DNA of 64,000 nt from the NCBI GenBank assembly GCA_044507605.1, contig JBIQJI010000003.1:106103-170102 (forward strand), in the 5' to 3' direction. The DNA comes from Thermopolyspora sp044507605. Its GTDB lineage: Bacteria > Actinomycetota > Actinomycetes > Streptosporangiales > Streptosporangiaceae. A program made the position numbers and the translations under genes. Every line of letters begins with the position of its first letter. The first letter of the stretch is position 1. Below are positions 26,239 to 34,271 of this stretch, piece after piece. The notes below the pieces were generated by a model, which saw only the letters and a program-made list of their open reading frames with translations, searched no databases and had not been told where the DNA came from.

Positions 26239-27027
26239 TCACGGCGGGTCGACGACGCGGACCCTTACGGCCCTGAACCGGCCGGGGGCGGCCCGCAGCA
26301 CCGCCGCCCTCGGGTCGGGCACCGTGAGGAACGGGCCGGCCTCGCGGGCGAGCAGCGGCGCCAGCCGGGGGTCGCCGCGCAGGGCGTCCACGGCCCGCCG
26401 ATCGCCGCCCAGCACCAGGGCGTCCAGCTCGCCGGCGTGCGGGCCGAGCACCCTGACCGCGACGTCGGCCGCCGCGCGCAGCGCCTCGCCGGCCTGCTTG
26501 CCCCGGCGCCGGGCGAAGCGCTGCTGCGACCAGCCGCCGGCGGCGCTGCGGCCCTGGACGTGCCGCGCGCCGACCTTCGACACGATCAGCCGCTCCCCCT
26601 CGAACAGGCCGGCCGCGTAACCGCCGAGCCGGACCAGGATCACCCCCACGCGCCGGTCGCGTGCGGCGTGGTCCACCAGCAGATCGACCGGGGAAGGTGA
26701 CCGCGCCGGATCCGGGGGTAGGTCCGATGCCATGACGCCGGCCGCGCGGGCTCCCACCGCGTCGTGTCCCGCCGCACCGGCGCCGGCCGTGCCTTCACCC
26801 ATCGGGCCGGCGTCCACGCGCAGCGGCGGGAACGGCACGTGGCAGTGGGCGAGCGCGCCGTCGGCCGCGTGCAACCGCACCACGTCGGCCGGTCCGCCGG
26901 CCGGTCCGGCCGCGACCGACGCCGTGACCCGGCCGTGCCGATCGGCGAACCCGTCGATCCAGCCGCGCAGCCGGTCCGGCGCCACGAGCACCCATCTGCC
27001 GCCACCGGCCGCCGGACGCGCCACCAT
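26239..27027 (-). CDS. acVLRF1-type (Vms1-like) peptidyl-tRNA hydrolase
   Basis: 262 aa. The core GGYAAGLFEGERLIVSKVGARHVQGRSAAGGWSQQRFARRR (about residues 135-175) matches the actinobacterial Vms1/Ankzf1-like release-factor family (acVLRF1). In it a conserved Gln in the WSQQRFARRR loop is important for releasing nascent chains from peptidyl-tRNA. An Ala/Pro-rich insertion (about 70-110) precedes it. Expected role: ribosome-associated quality control. TAGGCT lies 8 nt before the ATG and there is no SD, so it is probably leaderless. It is immediately upstream of the ABC-F promoter on the same strand. Confidence 0.82.
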   Translation of the reverse strand: MVARPAAGGGRWVLVAPDRLRGWIDGFADRHGRVTASVAAGPAGGPADVVRLHAADGALAHCHVPFPPLRVDAGPMGEGTAGAGAAGHDAVGARAAGVMASDLPPDPARSPSPVDLLVDHAARDRRVGVILVRLGGYAAGLFEGERLIVSKVGARHVQGRSAAGGWSQQRFARRRGKQAGEALRAAADVAVRVLGPHAGELDALVLGGDRRAVDALRGDPRLAPLLAREAGPFLTVPDPRAAVLRAAPGRFRAVRVRVVDPP

Positions 27028-27060
27028 GTCACGGCAGCCTACCCACCGCGCCCGCGGCGG

Positions 27061-28080
27061 CTAGCCGGAGCCCGCCCGGGCTCCCGGGGCCAGCCAGGAC
27101 TCGATGGTGAAGTCCGTCGCGACGAAGCCCTGCTCGACCAGGAACCGCTTGGTGCCGTCGAGGAGCCGCAGGCCCTCGTCGGTGAACGGCTCGTCGGGCA
27201 GCTGGGACTTCAGCGTGGTCTTCCGCACCACGTCGGGCGCGAAGCCGCCCACGCTCACCGCGAACGCCAGGTATCCGTCCCAGTCGGCCTTGGCCCGCCG
27301 GGTGGCCGCCACCTGGGCCGACTGCCAGACGCGCACGAACCCGGGGTGGGCGTCGAGGAACGACTGGGTGGCCACGGTCGCGCTGGTGCCGCGATACGCG
27401 GGGTGATCGGCCGAGGCGGTGTCGATCACCGGGTATCCCCGCCGCCGCAGGTACTCGACGTTGGCCGCGGGCGCCGACACGGCGTCCACGTCGCCCCGTT
27501 CCAAGGCCGCCTCGACGTCGCTGTTGTAGATGTGCACGATCTCCTTCGGCGTCACACCGGCGTCCGCGAGCACGCCGAGCAGGTATCGGTGCATGTAGGA
27601 GCCGGTCTGGGTGGCGATGCGCTTTCCCGCCAGCTCCCGTACGGTGGCCGGGCCGCCCTTCCTGGTGACGATCGAGGCGTCGAGCCCGACGGTGGCCTGG
27701 GCGATCAGGCGGGTCGGCCGGCCGGCGCCGCGCGCGACCATGGCCGGCGTGTCGCCGTAGGTGGCGACGTCGAGCTCACCTGCGAGCAGGGCCTGGTTCA
27801 GGTCGGGACCGTTCGGAAACGTGAACACCCGGACGGCGGTGACCCCGGCGTCGCCGAGCAGCGGCACCAGCTCGCCCTTGCTCTGGGCGTAGCCGAAGAC
27901 GCCGGTGAGCCGGTTGCCGCTGCCGATCGTGCCGATCCGGAGCGTCCGGCCCGTGGCCCCGGCGCCGCCGCCCGAGCCGCCGGCGCCGCACGCGGCCACC
28001 GTCAGGAGGGCCGCGACCAGCGCCGCGACGGCCCGCGCCGCCACGGGTCTCGTGAATCGCGTGAAATGCGTGGAATGCAT
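27061..28080 (-). CDS. ABC transporter substrate-binding lipoprotein, sulfonate/nitrate/taurine type
   Basis: 339 aa. Signal peptide with lipobox LTVAACGAG, so the mature protein is a lipid-anchored binding protein. The body is a type II periplasmic-binding fold of the NMT1/SsuA kind (RIGTIGSGNRLTG..., GELDVATYGDTPAMVARGAG, KRIATQTGSYMHRYLLGVLADAGV). Last gene of a five-gene operon (permease, ATPase, flavoprotein, ferredoxin, binding protein), all on the minus strand. Substrate probably a sulfur compound, judging by the cysteine leader peptide upstream of the operon. Confidence 0.87.
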   Translation of the reverse strand: MHSTHFTRFTRPVAARAVAALVAALLTVAACGAGGSGGGAGATGRTLRIGTIGSGNRLTGVFGYAQSKGELVPLLGDAGVTAVRVFTFPNGPDLNQALLAGELDVATYGDTPAMVARGAGRPTRLIAQATVGLDASIVTRKGGPATVRELAGKRIATQTGSYMHRYLLGVLADAGVTPKEIVHIYNSDVEAALERGDVDAVSAPAANVEYLRRRGYPVIDTASADHPAYRGTSATVATQSFLDAHPGFVRVWQSAQVAATRRAKADWDGYLAFAVSVGGFAPDVVRKTTLKSQLPDEPFTDEGLRLLDGTKRFLVEQGFVATDFTIESWLAPGARAGSG

Positions 28081-28092
28081 TGCAGATCCCTT

Positions 28093-28500
28093 TCAGGGGG
28101 CGTCCCGGGAGGCGGCCGCCCCATCGGAGGTGGACCCGGCGCCGGCGGGCGGCCGGGGCGGGGGACCCGCCGCGGGCAGCTCGGGCCCGACGGCGCGCGC
28201 GGCGCCGGGGGTGCGGCCCTTGCCCCAGCCGATGTCGCGCCGGTAGCCGCCGAGCAGCCCGGTCGCCGCCAGGTGCGTCTCGTCGCGCAGCGGCGAGCCG
28301 GGGTCGAGCGGGTGGGTGTGCGGGGCCACGAACAGCGCGTCCGTGGGGCAGTACGCCTCGCACATGAAGCAGGTCTGGCAGTCCGGCTGCCGCGCGATCA
28401 CCGGGACCCCGTCGTCGCCCCGGTCGAACACGTTCGTGGGGCAGACCCGTATGCACCGGTCGCAGGTGACGCAGCGCTCCCGTGACACGAGCTCGATCAC
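28093..28500 (-). CDS. 2x[4Fe-4S] ferredoxin, AprB-like partner of the flavoprotein
   Basis: 135 aa. Two [4Fe-4S] motifs near the N-terminus: CVTCDRCIRVCP and CQTCFMCEAYCP (residues about 10-50). The C-terminal half is Gly/Pro/Ala-rich with GGYRRDIGWGKGR and no known motif. GTG start at 28500 overlaps the flavoprotein stop by 4 nt, so the two are translationally coupled and probably form one complex, like adenylylsulfate reductase AprBA. The start is decided by that overlap; a longer frame upstream is a shadow. Confidence 0.88.
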   Translation of the reverse strand: MIELVSRERCVTCDRCIRVCPTNVFDRGDDGVPVIARQPDCQTCFMCEAYCPTDALFVAPHTHPLDPGSPLRDETHLAATGLLGGYRRDIGWGKGRTPGAARAVGPELPAAGPPPRPPAGAGSTSDGAAASRDAP

Positions 28501-30125
28501 GACGCCCCCGCGAGATCGAGCAGGGCCGCGTGCTCGGCGGGGCCGACGGGCGCGACCTCGTCGGCGCGCACCCGGATCTCGTCCAGGCCGCCGACCAGCA
28601 GGCGGTGCCTGCGGGTCTCGTCGAGGGCCGGATGGTCCTCGCGCTTGTGCATGCCGCGCGACTCGGTGCGGGCCAGCGCCGCCGTGTACATCCACCGGGC
28701 GTGCGCGGCCATCGCGGCCGCCTGCCTGGCGGGCACCGCCTCGGCGCCCTCGCCGCGCAGCCCGGCCCGCGCGTCGCGCCAGATGTGGTGCAGGGCCAGC
28801 AGGGCGGGGCCGAGCCGGTCGCCGTGCCGCAGGTAGTTCTTGTCGTAGGGCAGCACCTGCTCGCGCACCGCCGCCGCGACGTCCCGGTACGCGCCCGGCG
28901 GGGACGCCGCGGCGGTCGGGCGCAGCCCCGCCCCGCCGGCGGGGGTGACCGGCCGGCCGGTGGCGCGGGGCCCGAGCGAGGCGGCGTGGCGCGCCGCGCC
29001 CAGGCCGGCCCAGGTGCCGGACGAGATCGCCCACGCCGCGTTGTGGCTGCCGCCGCCCGTGAAACCGCCGCAGATCAGCTCGCGGGTGGCGGCGTCCCCG
29101 GCGGCGTAGAGGCCGGGCACGCCGGTCGCGCAGTCGTCGGAGACGATGCGCAGGCCCCCGGTGCCGCGCACGGTGCCCTCGGCGATCAGCGTGACCGGGA
29201 ACCGCTGGGTGAACGGGTCGATGCCGAGCCGGTCGAACGGCAGGAAGAAGTTGGGCTGGCCGAGCCGCATGGCGCGCCGCGCCCGCTCGTCGGCCTGGTC
29301 CAGCCGGCAGTACACCTGCTCGCTCAGCAGCGCCCGGGCGATGACGGACCGTCCCTGCCTGCTGCCCGCGCCCTCCAGCACGGTGCCGTCCTCGTGATAG
29401 AAGGTGGCGAACGAGTAGTACGCGGTCTTGGTGACCGAGCTGAACGCGGGCGCGATGGCGTAGGCGTTGGAGAACTCCATGCCCGACAGCTCGGCGCCGG
29501 CCTCCGCGGCCATGAGCGCCCCGTCGCCGGTGTTCACGTCGCAGCCGAGGGCGCCGCTCAGGAAGGCGCAGCCGCCCGAGGCGAGCACCACCGCCCCCGA
29601 GCGCACCCGGTACGCCTCGTCGCGCTGGCGCCGGTATCCGGCGGCGCCGGCGACGGCGCCGGTGGTGTCGACGAGCAGCTCGGTGGCGGGGCTGTGGTCC
29701 AGGATCCGCACCCCGGCGCGCCGCACCAGGATCCGCATGCGCCGCATGTACTCCGGCCCCTGCACGCCGCGCCGCAGCTGGTTCCCGTCGGCGTCCGATG
29801 GGAACGGGTACCTGCCGATCTCGGCGAGCTCGCCGACCCCCTCGTAGGTCTGGTCGAGCACGCGCGTCATCCACCGCCGGTCGGCCAGGTGACCGCCGAG
29901 GGTTTCGCGGCTCGCCATGGCCTTCTCGCGCTCGCGGGGGTCCGGCGGCACGTACCAGATGCCGGTGCCGGCGGAGGCGGTCGCGCCGCTGGTGCCGCAG
30001 TAGCCCTTGTCGACCAGGACGACGTCGGCCCCGGCCCTGGCGGCCTTCAGCGCCGCCCAGGCCCCGGCGGGGCCGCCGCCGATGACGAGGACGTCCGCGG
30101 TCAGTTCGAGTGGCTGGGGCTTCAT
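28497..30125 (-). CDS. FAD-dependent oxidoreductase, fumarate reductase/AprA-like flavoprotein
   Basis: 542 aa. The FAD-binding motif is VLVIGGGPAGAWAALKAARAGADVVLVDKG (about 11-40). The C-terminal FAD loop is GLYAAGDAATRELICGGFTGGGSHNAAWAISSG, typical of the SdhA/FrdA/AprA superfamily, and the helical C-terminal domain is present (LALHHIWRDARAGL...ARTESRGMHKREDHPALD), where the RTESRG(M/A)H motif is conserved. No heme or membrane anchor. Context, a coupled ferredoxin and a sulfonate-type transporter, suggests reduction or oxidation of a sulfur substrate. ATG at 30125 with GGAGG; overlaps the ATPase stop by 4 nt. Confidence 0.87.
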   Translation of the reverse strand: MKPQPLELTADVLVIGGGPAGAWAALKAARAGADVVLVDKGYCGTSGATASAGTGIWYVPPDPREREKAMASRETLGGHLADRRWMTRVLDQTYEGVGELAEIGRYPFPSDADGNQLRRGVQGPEYMRRMRILVRRAGVRILDHSPATELLVDTTGAVAGAAGYRRQRDEAYRVRSGAVVLASGGCAFLSGALGCDVNTGDGALMAAEAGAELSGMEFSNAYAIAPAFSSVTKTAYYSFATFYHEDGTVLEGAGSRQGRSVIARALLSEQVYCRLDQADERARRAMRLGQPNFFLPFDRLGIDPFTQRFPVTLIAEGTVRGTGGLRIVSDDCATGVPGLYAAGDAATRELICGGFTGGGSHNAAWAISSGTWAGLGAARHAASLGPRATGRPVTPAGGAGLRPTAAASPPGAYRDVAAAVREQVLPYDKNYLRHGDRLGPALLALHHIWRDARAGLRGEGAEAVPARQAAAMAAHARWMYTAALARTESRGMHKREDHPALDETRRHRLLVGGLDEIRVRADEVAPVGPAEHAALLDLAGAS

Positions 30126-30946
30126 GTGCCCTCCTCGTGGTGATGGTGGGGGTGGTCGTGGTGCGGGTCGTGCCGAGGGCTGCCGGTGGCCGGGACGTCG
30201 CCGTCCGCCGCGCCGGGGGTGCCGACGCCGAGCGCGGCCAGCAGCCGCCGGCGCAACGTGGCGAAGCGAGGATGGTCCGGTGAGCGGGGCCGTGGGACGT
30301 CGACGACGAGTTCCCCGGCGATGCGGCCGTGGCCGAGCAGCAGGACGCGGTCGGCGAGCAGCAGGGCCTCGTCGACGTCGTGGGTCACGAGCAGGACGGC
30401 GAACCGATGTCTGCTCCACAGCCGCGCGACGAGCGTCTGGGCCCGCAGCCGGGTCAGGGCGTCGAGCGCCGCGAACGGCTCGTCGAGCAGCAGCAGGTCA
30501 GGGGTGCGGACGAGCGCTCGGGCCAGCGCGACCCGCTGGGACTCGCCGCCGGACAGGACGGCCGGCCACGCGTCGGCCCGGGCCGCCAGCCCGACCTCGC
30601 CGAGCGCGGCCAGCGCCCGGTCGCGCAGCCCGCGGCCCGGCAGCCCGAGGGTGACGTTCCGCCACACCTTCGACCACGGCAGCAGCCGATGCTCCTGGAA
30701 GACGATCGCCTGTCTCGGCGGCACGTCGAGCAGCCCGGTGGCGCCGGTGTCGAGCCCGCCGAGGGCGCGCAGCAGCGTGCTCTTGCCGGAGCCGCTGGCG
30801 CCGAGCAGCGCCACGAACTCGCCGGGCGCCAGGTCCAGGTCGACGCCGTCCAGCACGACCCGGCCCGCGAAGGCGCGGCGCAGACCGCGCACCCGCACCC
30901 CGCCGGCCGCGGGCCCGGGCGTGGCCCGGGCGGCGGTCGCCGTCAT
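30122..30946 (-). CDS. ABC transporter ATPase, SsuB/TauB type, with His-rich tail
   Basis: 274 aa. Walker A GASGSGKST, Q-loop VFQEHRLLPW, signature LSGGESQR, Walker B LLLLDEPFAALD and H-loop VTHDVDEA follow the nitrate/sulfonate/taurine importer pattern (EHRLLPW is typical). The last 16 residues are a His-rich string (HDPHHDHPHHHHEEGT) not seen in normal SsuB. Overlaps the permease stop and the flavoprotein start, each by 4 nt. Confidence 0.9.
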   Translation of the reverse strand: MTATAARATPGPAAGGVRVRGLRRAFAGRVVLDGVDLDLAPGEFVALLGASGSGKSTLLRALGGLDTGATGLLDVPPRQAIVFQEHRLLPWSKVWRNVTLGLPGRGLRDRALAALGEVGLAARADAWPAVLSGGESQRVALARALVRTPDLLLLDEPFAALDALTRLRAQTLVARLWSRHRFAVLLVTHDVDEALLLADRVLLLGHGRIAGELVVDVPRPRSPDHPRFATLRRRLLAALGVGTPGAADGDVPATGSPRHDPHHDHPHHHHEEGT

Positions 30947-31857
30947 CGTGCCACCAGCCCGCGCCGCCAGGCGAGCGCGCGCGTTTCCACGGCCCGTACG
31001 GCGAGATCGGAGGCCAGGCCGAGCAGGGCGTACACGACGAGGACGACGAAGACCACGTCGGTGCGCAGGAATTCCTTGGCGTCGGTGACCAGGAACCCGA
31101 TGCCGGCGGTCGTCGCGGTCTGCTCGGCCACGACGAGGCTGAGCCAGCCGATGCCGAGCGCCTGCCGCAGCCCGACCAGGATCTGCGGCAGCGCCCCGGG
31201 CAGCACGACCCGGCGGATCAGGCCGAGCCCGCGTAGCCCGCAGGAGCCGGCGGCCTCGACGATGCGCCGGTCGACGCCCCGGATGCCGTGGAACACGTTG
31301 AGGTACAGCGGGAAGATCGGGCCGATCGCGATCAAGGCGATCTTTCCGGTCTCACCGATCCCGAACCAGATGATGAAGACCGGCACCAGGGCGAGGTGAG
31401 GCAGCATCCGCAGTGCCTGGACCGGTGCGTCGATGATGTCCTCGGCGAGCCTGACGAGCCCCGCCGCGAGGCCGAGGACCAGCCCGGCGGGCACGCCGAT
31501 GGCGAGGCCCTTGGCGACCCGTCCCAGGGAGGTGAGCAGGTGGTGCGGCAACGCGCCGGAGCGGATCAGTTCCAGTGCCGCCGACACGACCTGCGTGGGC
31601 GGCGGTGTGGTCGGCCCGAGCAGGCCCCGGGACGCCGTGATCTGCCAGGCCGCCACGATGACGGCGAGTCCGGCGAGCCGCCGTGCCCGAGATAGCGCTT
31701 TCCGCCCCCACCGCCCCAGTGCGGCGGGGGCGTCCCGGCCGCGTGCGGCAACGGGTTCGCCGGGTGCGGGCTCCTCGTTCGGGCCGACATGGGTGCCGGG
31801 TCGGATCGCGGGATGGTCCGCGGGCGGAGAGGTCGCGGTGGGGCCGATGATGGTCAC
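30943..31857 (-). CDS. ABC transporter permease, SsuC/TauC type
   Basis: 304 aa. About six membrane spans. The conserved EAA loop lies in VEAAGSCGLRGLGLIRRVVLPGALPQILVGLRQALGIGW, and the start of the core is LAVIVAAWQITASRGLLGPTTPPPTQV, all typical of sulfonate/taurine permeases. The first 75 residues are hydrophilic. GTG 31857 is the best in-frame start (GAGG only 3 nt away); the frame is open further up. First structural gene of the operon. A 267-nt gap separates it from the cysteine leader peptide, room for an attenuator. Confidence 0.87.
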   Translation of the reverse strand: MTIIGPTATSPPADHPAIRPGTHVGPNEEPAPGEPVAARGRDAPAALGRWGRKALSRARRLAGLAVIVAAWQITASRGLLGPTTPPPTQVVSAALELIRSGALPHHLLTSLGRVAKGLAIGVPAGLVLGLAAGLVRLAEDIIDAPVQALRMLPHLALVPVFIIWFGIGETGKIALIAIGPIFPLYLNVFHGIRGVDRRIVEAAGSCGLRGLGLIRRVVLPGALPQILVGLRQALGIGWLSLVVAEQTATTAGIGFLVTDAKEFLRTDVVFVVLVVYALLGLASDLAVRAVETRALAWRRGLVAR

Positions 31858-32124
31858 GTTCCTCGATTCCTGTTCGTCATCGTCTGTTACGCCCTGTTCG
31901 CGCCGCAGTCGCCGGTAAGGCGGACGAGGGCCACCCGGTCGGGCGTCACGGCAGGCGGAACGGCCCTGACGGCGGGGCCAGGGCACTGCGGGCACGGGAA
32001 GCGGGGCCACGAGGGGCCGCTGAGCGCCGGGCTCGTCGTCGGGCCGGCGGGGGCGGAGCCGATCGGACGGGCGCGGCCGGGTCCGGGATCGGCGGGGAAC
32101 GATCAGGAGTGCTCGTTCACGCGG

Positions 32125-32199
32125 CTATCGACAGCACGCGGTGCACACGCGCAGCAGGTCGACGTGTCGTCGAGCCACCAAGGCGAGCGTGTCATGCAT
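32125..32199 (-). CDS. putative cysteine-rich leader peptide (24 aa)
   Basis: Runs from MHDTLALVARRHVDLL to RVCTACCR, then TAG. It belongs to the actinobacterial leader-peptide type with RRHVDLxRVxxAxC, found upstream of sulfur and cysteine genes. Three of the last six residues are Cys. It is leaderless: TACCGT stands 7 nt before the ATG. In mycobacteria comparable cysteine-rich upstream ORFs sense cysteinyl-tRNA supply and control the following sulfur genes. Here it precedes the sulfonate-type transporter/flavoprotein operon. Confidence 0.85.
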   Translation of the reverse strand: MHDTLALVARRHVDLLRVCTACCR

Positions 32200-32206
32200 G
32201 GTCTTC

Positions 32207-32235
32207 ACGGTAGCGGGGAAAATCCCCACTGTCCA
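32207..32235 (-). promoter_or_regulatory. promoter of the sulfur operon leader
   Basis: -35 TGGACA (32230-32235), 17-bp spacer, -10 TACCGT (32207-32212), then 7 nt to the ATG of the leader peptide. The spacer holds an inverted repeat (GGGGA-N3-TCCCC, 32215-32227), a possible repressor site. Confidence 0.7.
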
Positions 32236-32286
32236 GATGGGTAAAGCAGGAATACGACCGGGCAGGGTGGAGCCGCGCGGGCGCCG

Positions 32287-32892
32287 TTACAGCCAGCCGT
32301 GCGCCTGGGCGTAGCGGACCGCCTCGATGCGGTTGCGGGACCGGGTCTTCTGGATCGCGGCGGACAGGTAGTTGCGGACCGTGCCCTCCGACAGGTGCAG
32401 GCCCCGGGCGATGTCGCCGATGCCGGCGCCGTCCGCCGCCGCGAGGAGGACGTCGCGCTCGCGCGGCGACAGCGGGTTGGGGCCCGCGCTCAGCGCGGCC
32501 GCGGCCAGGCCGGGGTCGATCACGCGCTCGCCCGCGAGGACCCGGCGGATGGCCGCCGCCAGCTCACGGGCGGGACTGTCCTTGACCAGGAAGGCCGCCG
32601 CGCCGTTCTCCATGGCCCTGCGCAGGTAGCCGGGGCGGCCGAAGGTGGTCAGGATGATCACCTTGCATTCGGGCAGCTCGTCGCGCAGCCGGCCCGCGGC
32701 GGCGATGCCGTCGAGCCCCGGCATCTCGATGTCGAGCAGGGCGATGTCGGGCCGGACCTTCCGCGCCACCGCGATGGCCTCCTCGCCCGAGGCCGCCTCC
32801 CCCACCACTTCGATGTCGGGCTCCAGCCCGAGCAGCGAGGCCAGGGCGCCGCGCACCATCCCCTGGTCCTCGGCGAGCACGACACGGATCAA
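32287..32892 (-). CDS. NarL/LuxR-family response regulator (DesR-like)
   Basis: 201 aa. Receiver domain with acidic pocket (AEDQ), phosphoacceptor Asp54 in IALLDIEMPG, and Lys in FLVKDSP; then a LuxR-type helix-turn-helix (NPLSPRERDVLLAAADGAGIGDIARGLHLSEGTVRNYLSAAIQKT). The start is TTG: no ATG or GTG is in frame at the right place, and AGGAG lies 7 nt upstream. Last gene of an operon ATPase-permease-kinase-regulator and thus probably an autoregulator. Confidence 0.93.
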   Translation of the reverse strand: MIRVVLAEDQGMVRGALASLLGLEPDIEVVGEAASGEEAIAVARKVRPDIALLDIEMPGLDGIAAAGRLRDELPECKVIILTTFGRPGYLRRAMENGAAAFLVKDSPARELAAAIRRVLAGERVIDPGLAAAALSAGPNPLSPRERDVLLAAADGAGIGDIARGLHLSEGTVRNYLSAAIQKTRSRNRIEAVRYAQAHGWL

Positions 32893-32942
32893 CGTCTGCT
32901 CCTCACGTTCGTTCCTTCCGCGATGCCGGGACGGGCCGGGGG

Positions 32943-34166
32943 TCACGGGGTCAGGGCCGGGACGACGGCCCGCAGCCGGAAGCCGCCGGCCGGGCCGGGG
33001 CCCGCGGTGACCCGGCCGCCCGCCGCCGTCACCCGCTCGGCGAGGCCCGCCAGGCCGCTGCCCCCGGAGGCGGCGGACGCGTGCCCGCGGCCGGGGGGCG
33101 GGCCGGCACCGTTGTCGGTGACCTCCAGGGTGGCGCTGCCGCCGGAGCAGGTGATCGCGATGCGGCAGTGGGTGGCGCGGGCGTGGCGCACCACGTTGGT
33201 GGCGCCCTCGCGCACCGCCCAGCCGAACATGTCCTCCAGATGATCCGGCAGCGGGGTGCCGGAGGTCGTCACCGTCACCCGCATCCCCGCGGTCTCCAGC
33301 GCGGCCCGCGCGTTGTCGAGCTCCTCGGCCAGGCCGCGCCTGCGATAGCCGCCGACCGCCTCGCGCACCTCGACGAGCGCCTTGCGGGCCACGGTCTCGA
33401 CGTCGCGGATCTCTCCGGCCGCCCGTTCCGAGCCCTGCTCGGCGAGCCGCCCGGCGAGCTCGCTCTTCAGCACGATCAGCGACAGGCTGTGGCCGAGCAG
33501 GTCGTGCAGGTCGCGGGCGATCCGCAGCCGCTCCTCGTCGGCGGCCAGCCGGGCCACCTCGCGCTGCGCCCGGCGCAGCTCGGCCACGAGCCTGCGGGTG
33601 TTGCCGACGCTGACGAACAGGAAGCCGAACGTGGCGACGACGAACGCGATGAGGACGACTCCCCCGATGGGGTGGCCGATCAGGAACCCCTCGATGAGGA
33701 CCCCGGCGACGACGGCGCCGATCGCGACGAGCGCGGCGGCGGCCGGAAGCCCGAGACCGAACGGCACCGTGAGGTAGACCGACAGGCCGAGCCAGTCGCC
33801 GCCGAACAACGGCGGGCTCACCGCCGCCACGACGCAGGCCACGACCCAGAACGCGATCGTGTGACGGCGGGGCGGCGCGCCCGTCCGCCCGGTCATCGCC
33901 GACCCCAGCAGACCTGCGACGAACACCGCGAGCGCCACGGTCGCCCAGATGCGCTCGCCGCCGGTCGTGTCGTCCCTGATCAGGTTCGTGGCCGGCAGGT
34001 AGGCCAGGCCGACGGTCAGCCCGAGGGCGCGCCGCCACCGCACCGGCCGCTCCTCGTCGCCGCCGAACGTGAACACGCGGGCGAGCCCATCGCCGCCGGC
34101 CCGCTCGCGCAGGCGGCGCCACCACCGCTCGAGCGCGGCGCGGCCGCGCGTGTCGCCACCGTCCAT
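32943..34166 (-). CDS. sensor histidine kinase, HisKA_3/DesK type
   Basis: 407 aa. About four to six membrane spans in residues 50-200 with little extracellular sequence, then a coiled-coil-like stretch (TRRLVAELRRAQREVARLAADEERLRIARDLHD). The phosphoacceptor His is in RDLHDLLGHSLSLIVLKSELA, the DesK-type DHp motif. The ATPase domain shows REGATNVVRHARAT, VTDNGAGPP and GGSGLAGLAERV. A design with sensing within the membrane, beside an ABC efflux pair, suggests detection of membrane stress or an amphipathic drug. ATG with GGGAGG 7 nt upstream; 50 bp from the regulator. Confidence 0.92.
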   Translation of the reverse strand: MDGGDTRGRAALERWWRRLRERAGGDGLARVFTFGGDEERPVRWRRALGLTVGLAYLPATNLIRDDTTGGERIWATVALAVFVAGLLGSAMTGRTGAPPRRHTIAFWVVACVVAAVSPPLFGGDWLGLSVYLTVPFGLGLPAAAALVAIGAVVAGVLIEGFLIGHPIGGVVLIAFVVATFGFLFVSVGNTRRLVAELRRAQREVARLAADEERLRIARDLHDLLGHSLSLIVLKSELAGRLAEQGSERAAGEIRDVETVARKALVEVREAVGGYRRRGLAEELDNARAALETAGMRVTVTTSGTPLPDHLEDMFGWAVREGATNVVRHARATHCRIAITCSGGSATLEVTDNGAGPPPGRGHASAASGGSGLAGLAERVTAAGGRVTAGPGPAGGFRLRAVVPALTP

Positions 34167-34271
34167 CTCGCCGCCTCCCACATCACCGTTCGCCGGGCGC
34201 CGGCGACCCTCGGCGGCTCGCCGGGCGAGGGCCGCCCGGCCCGGCCGCGCTGCGTCCACCGGGCGCCGCCG

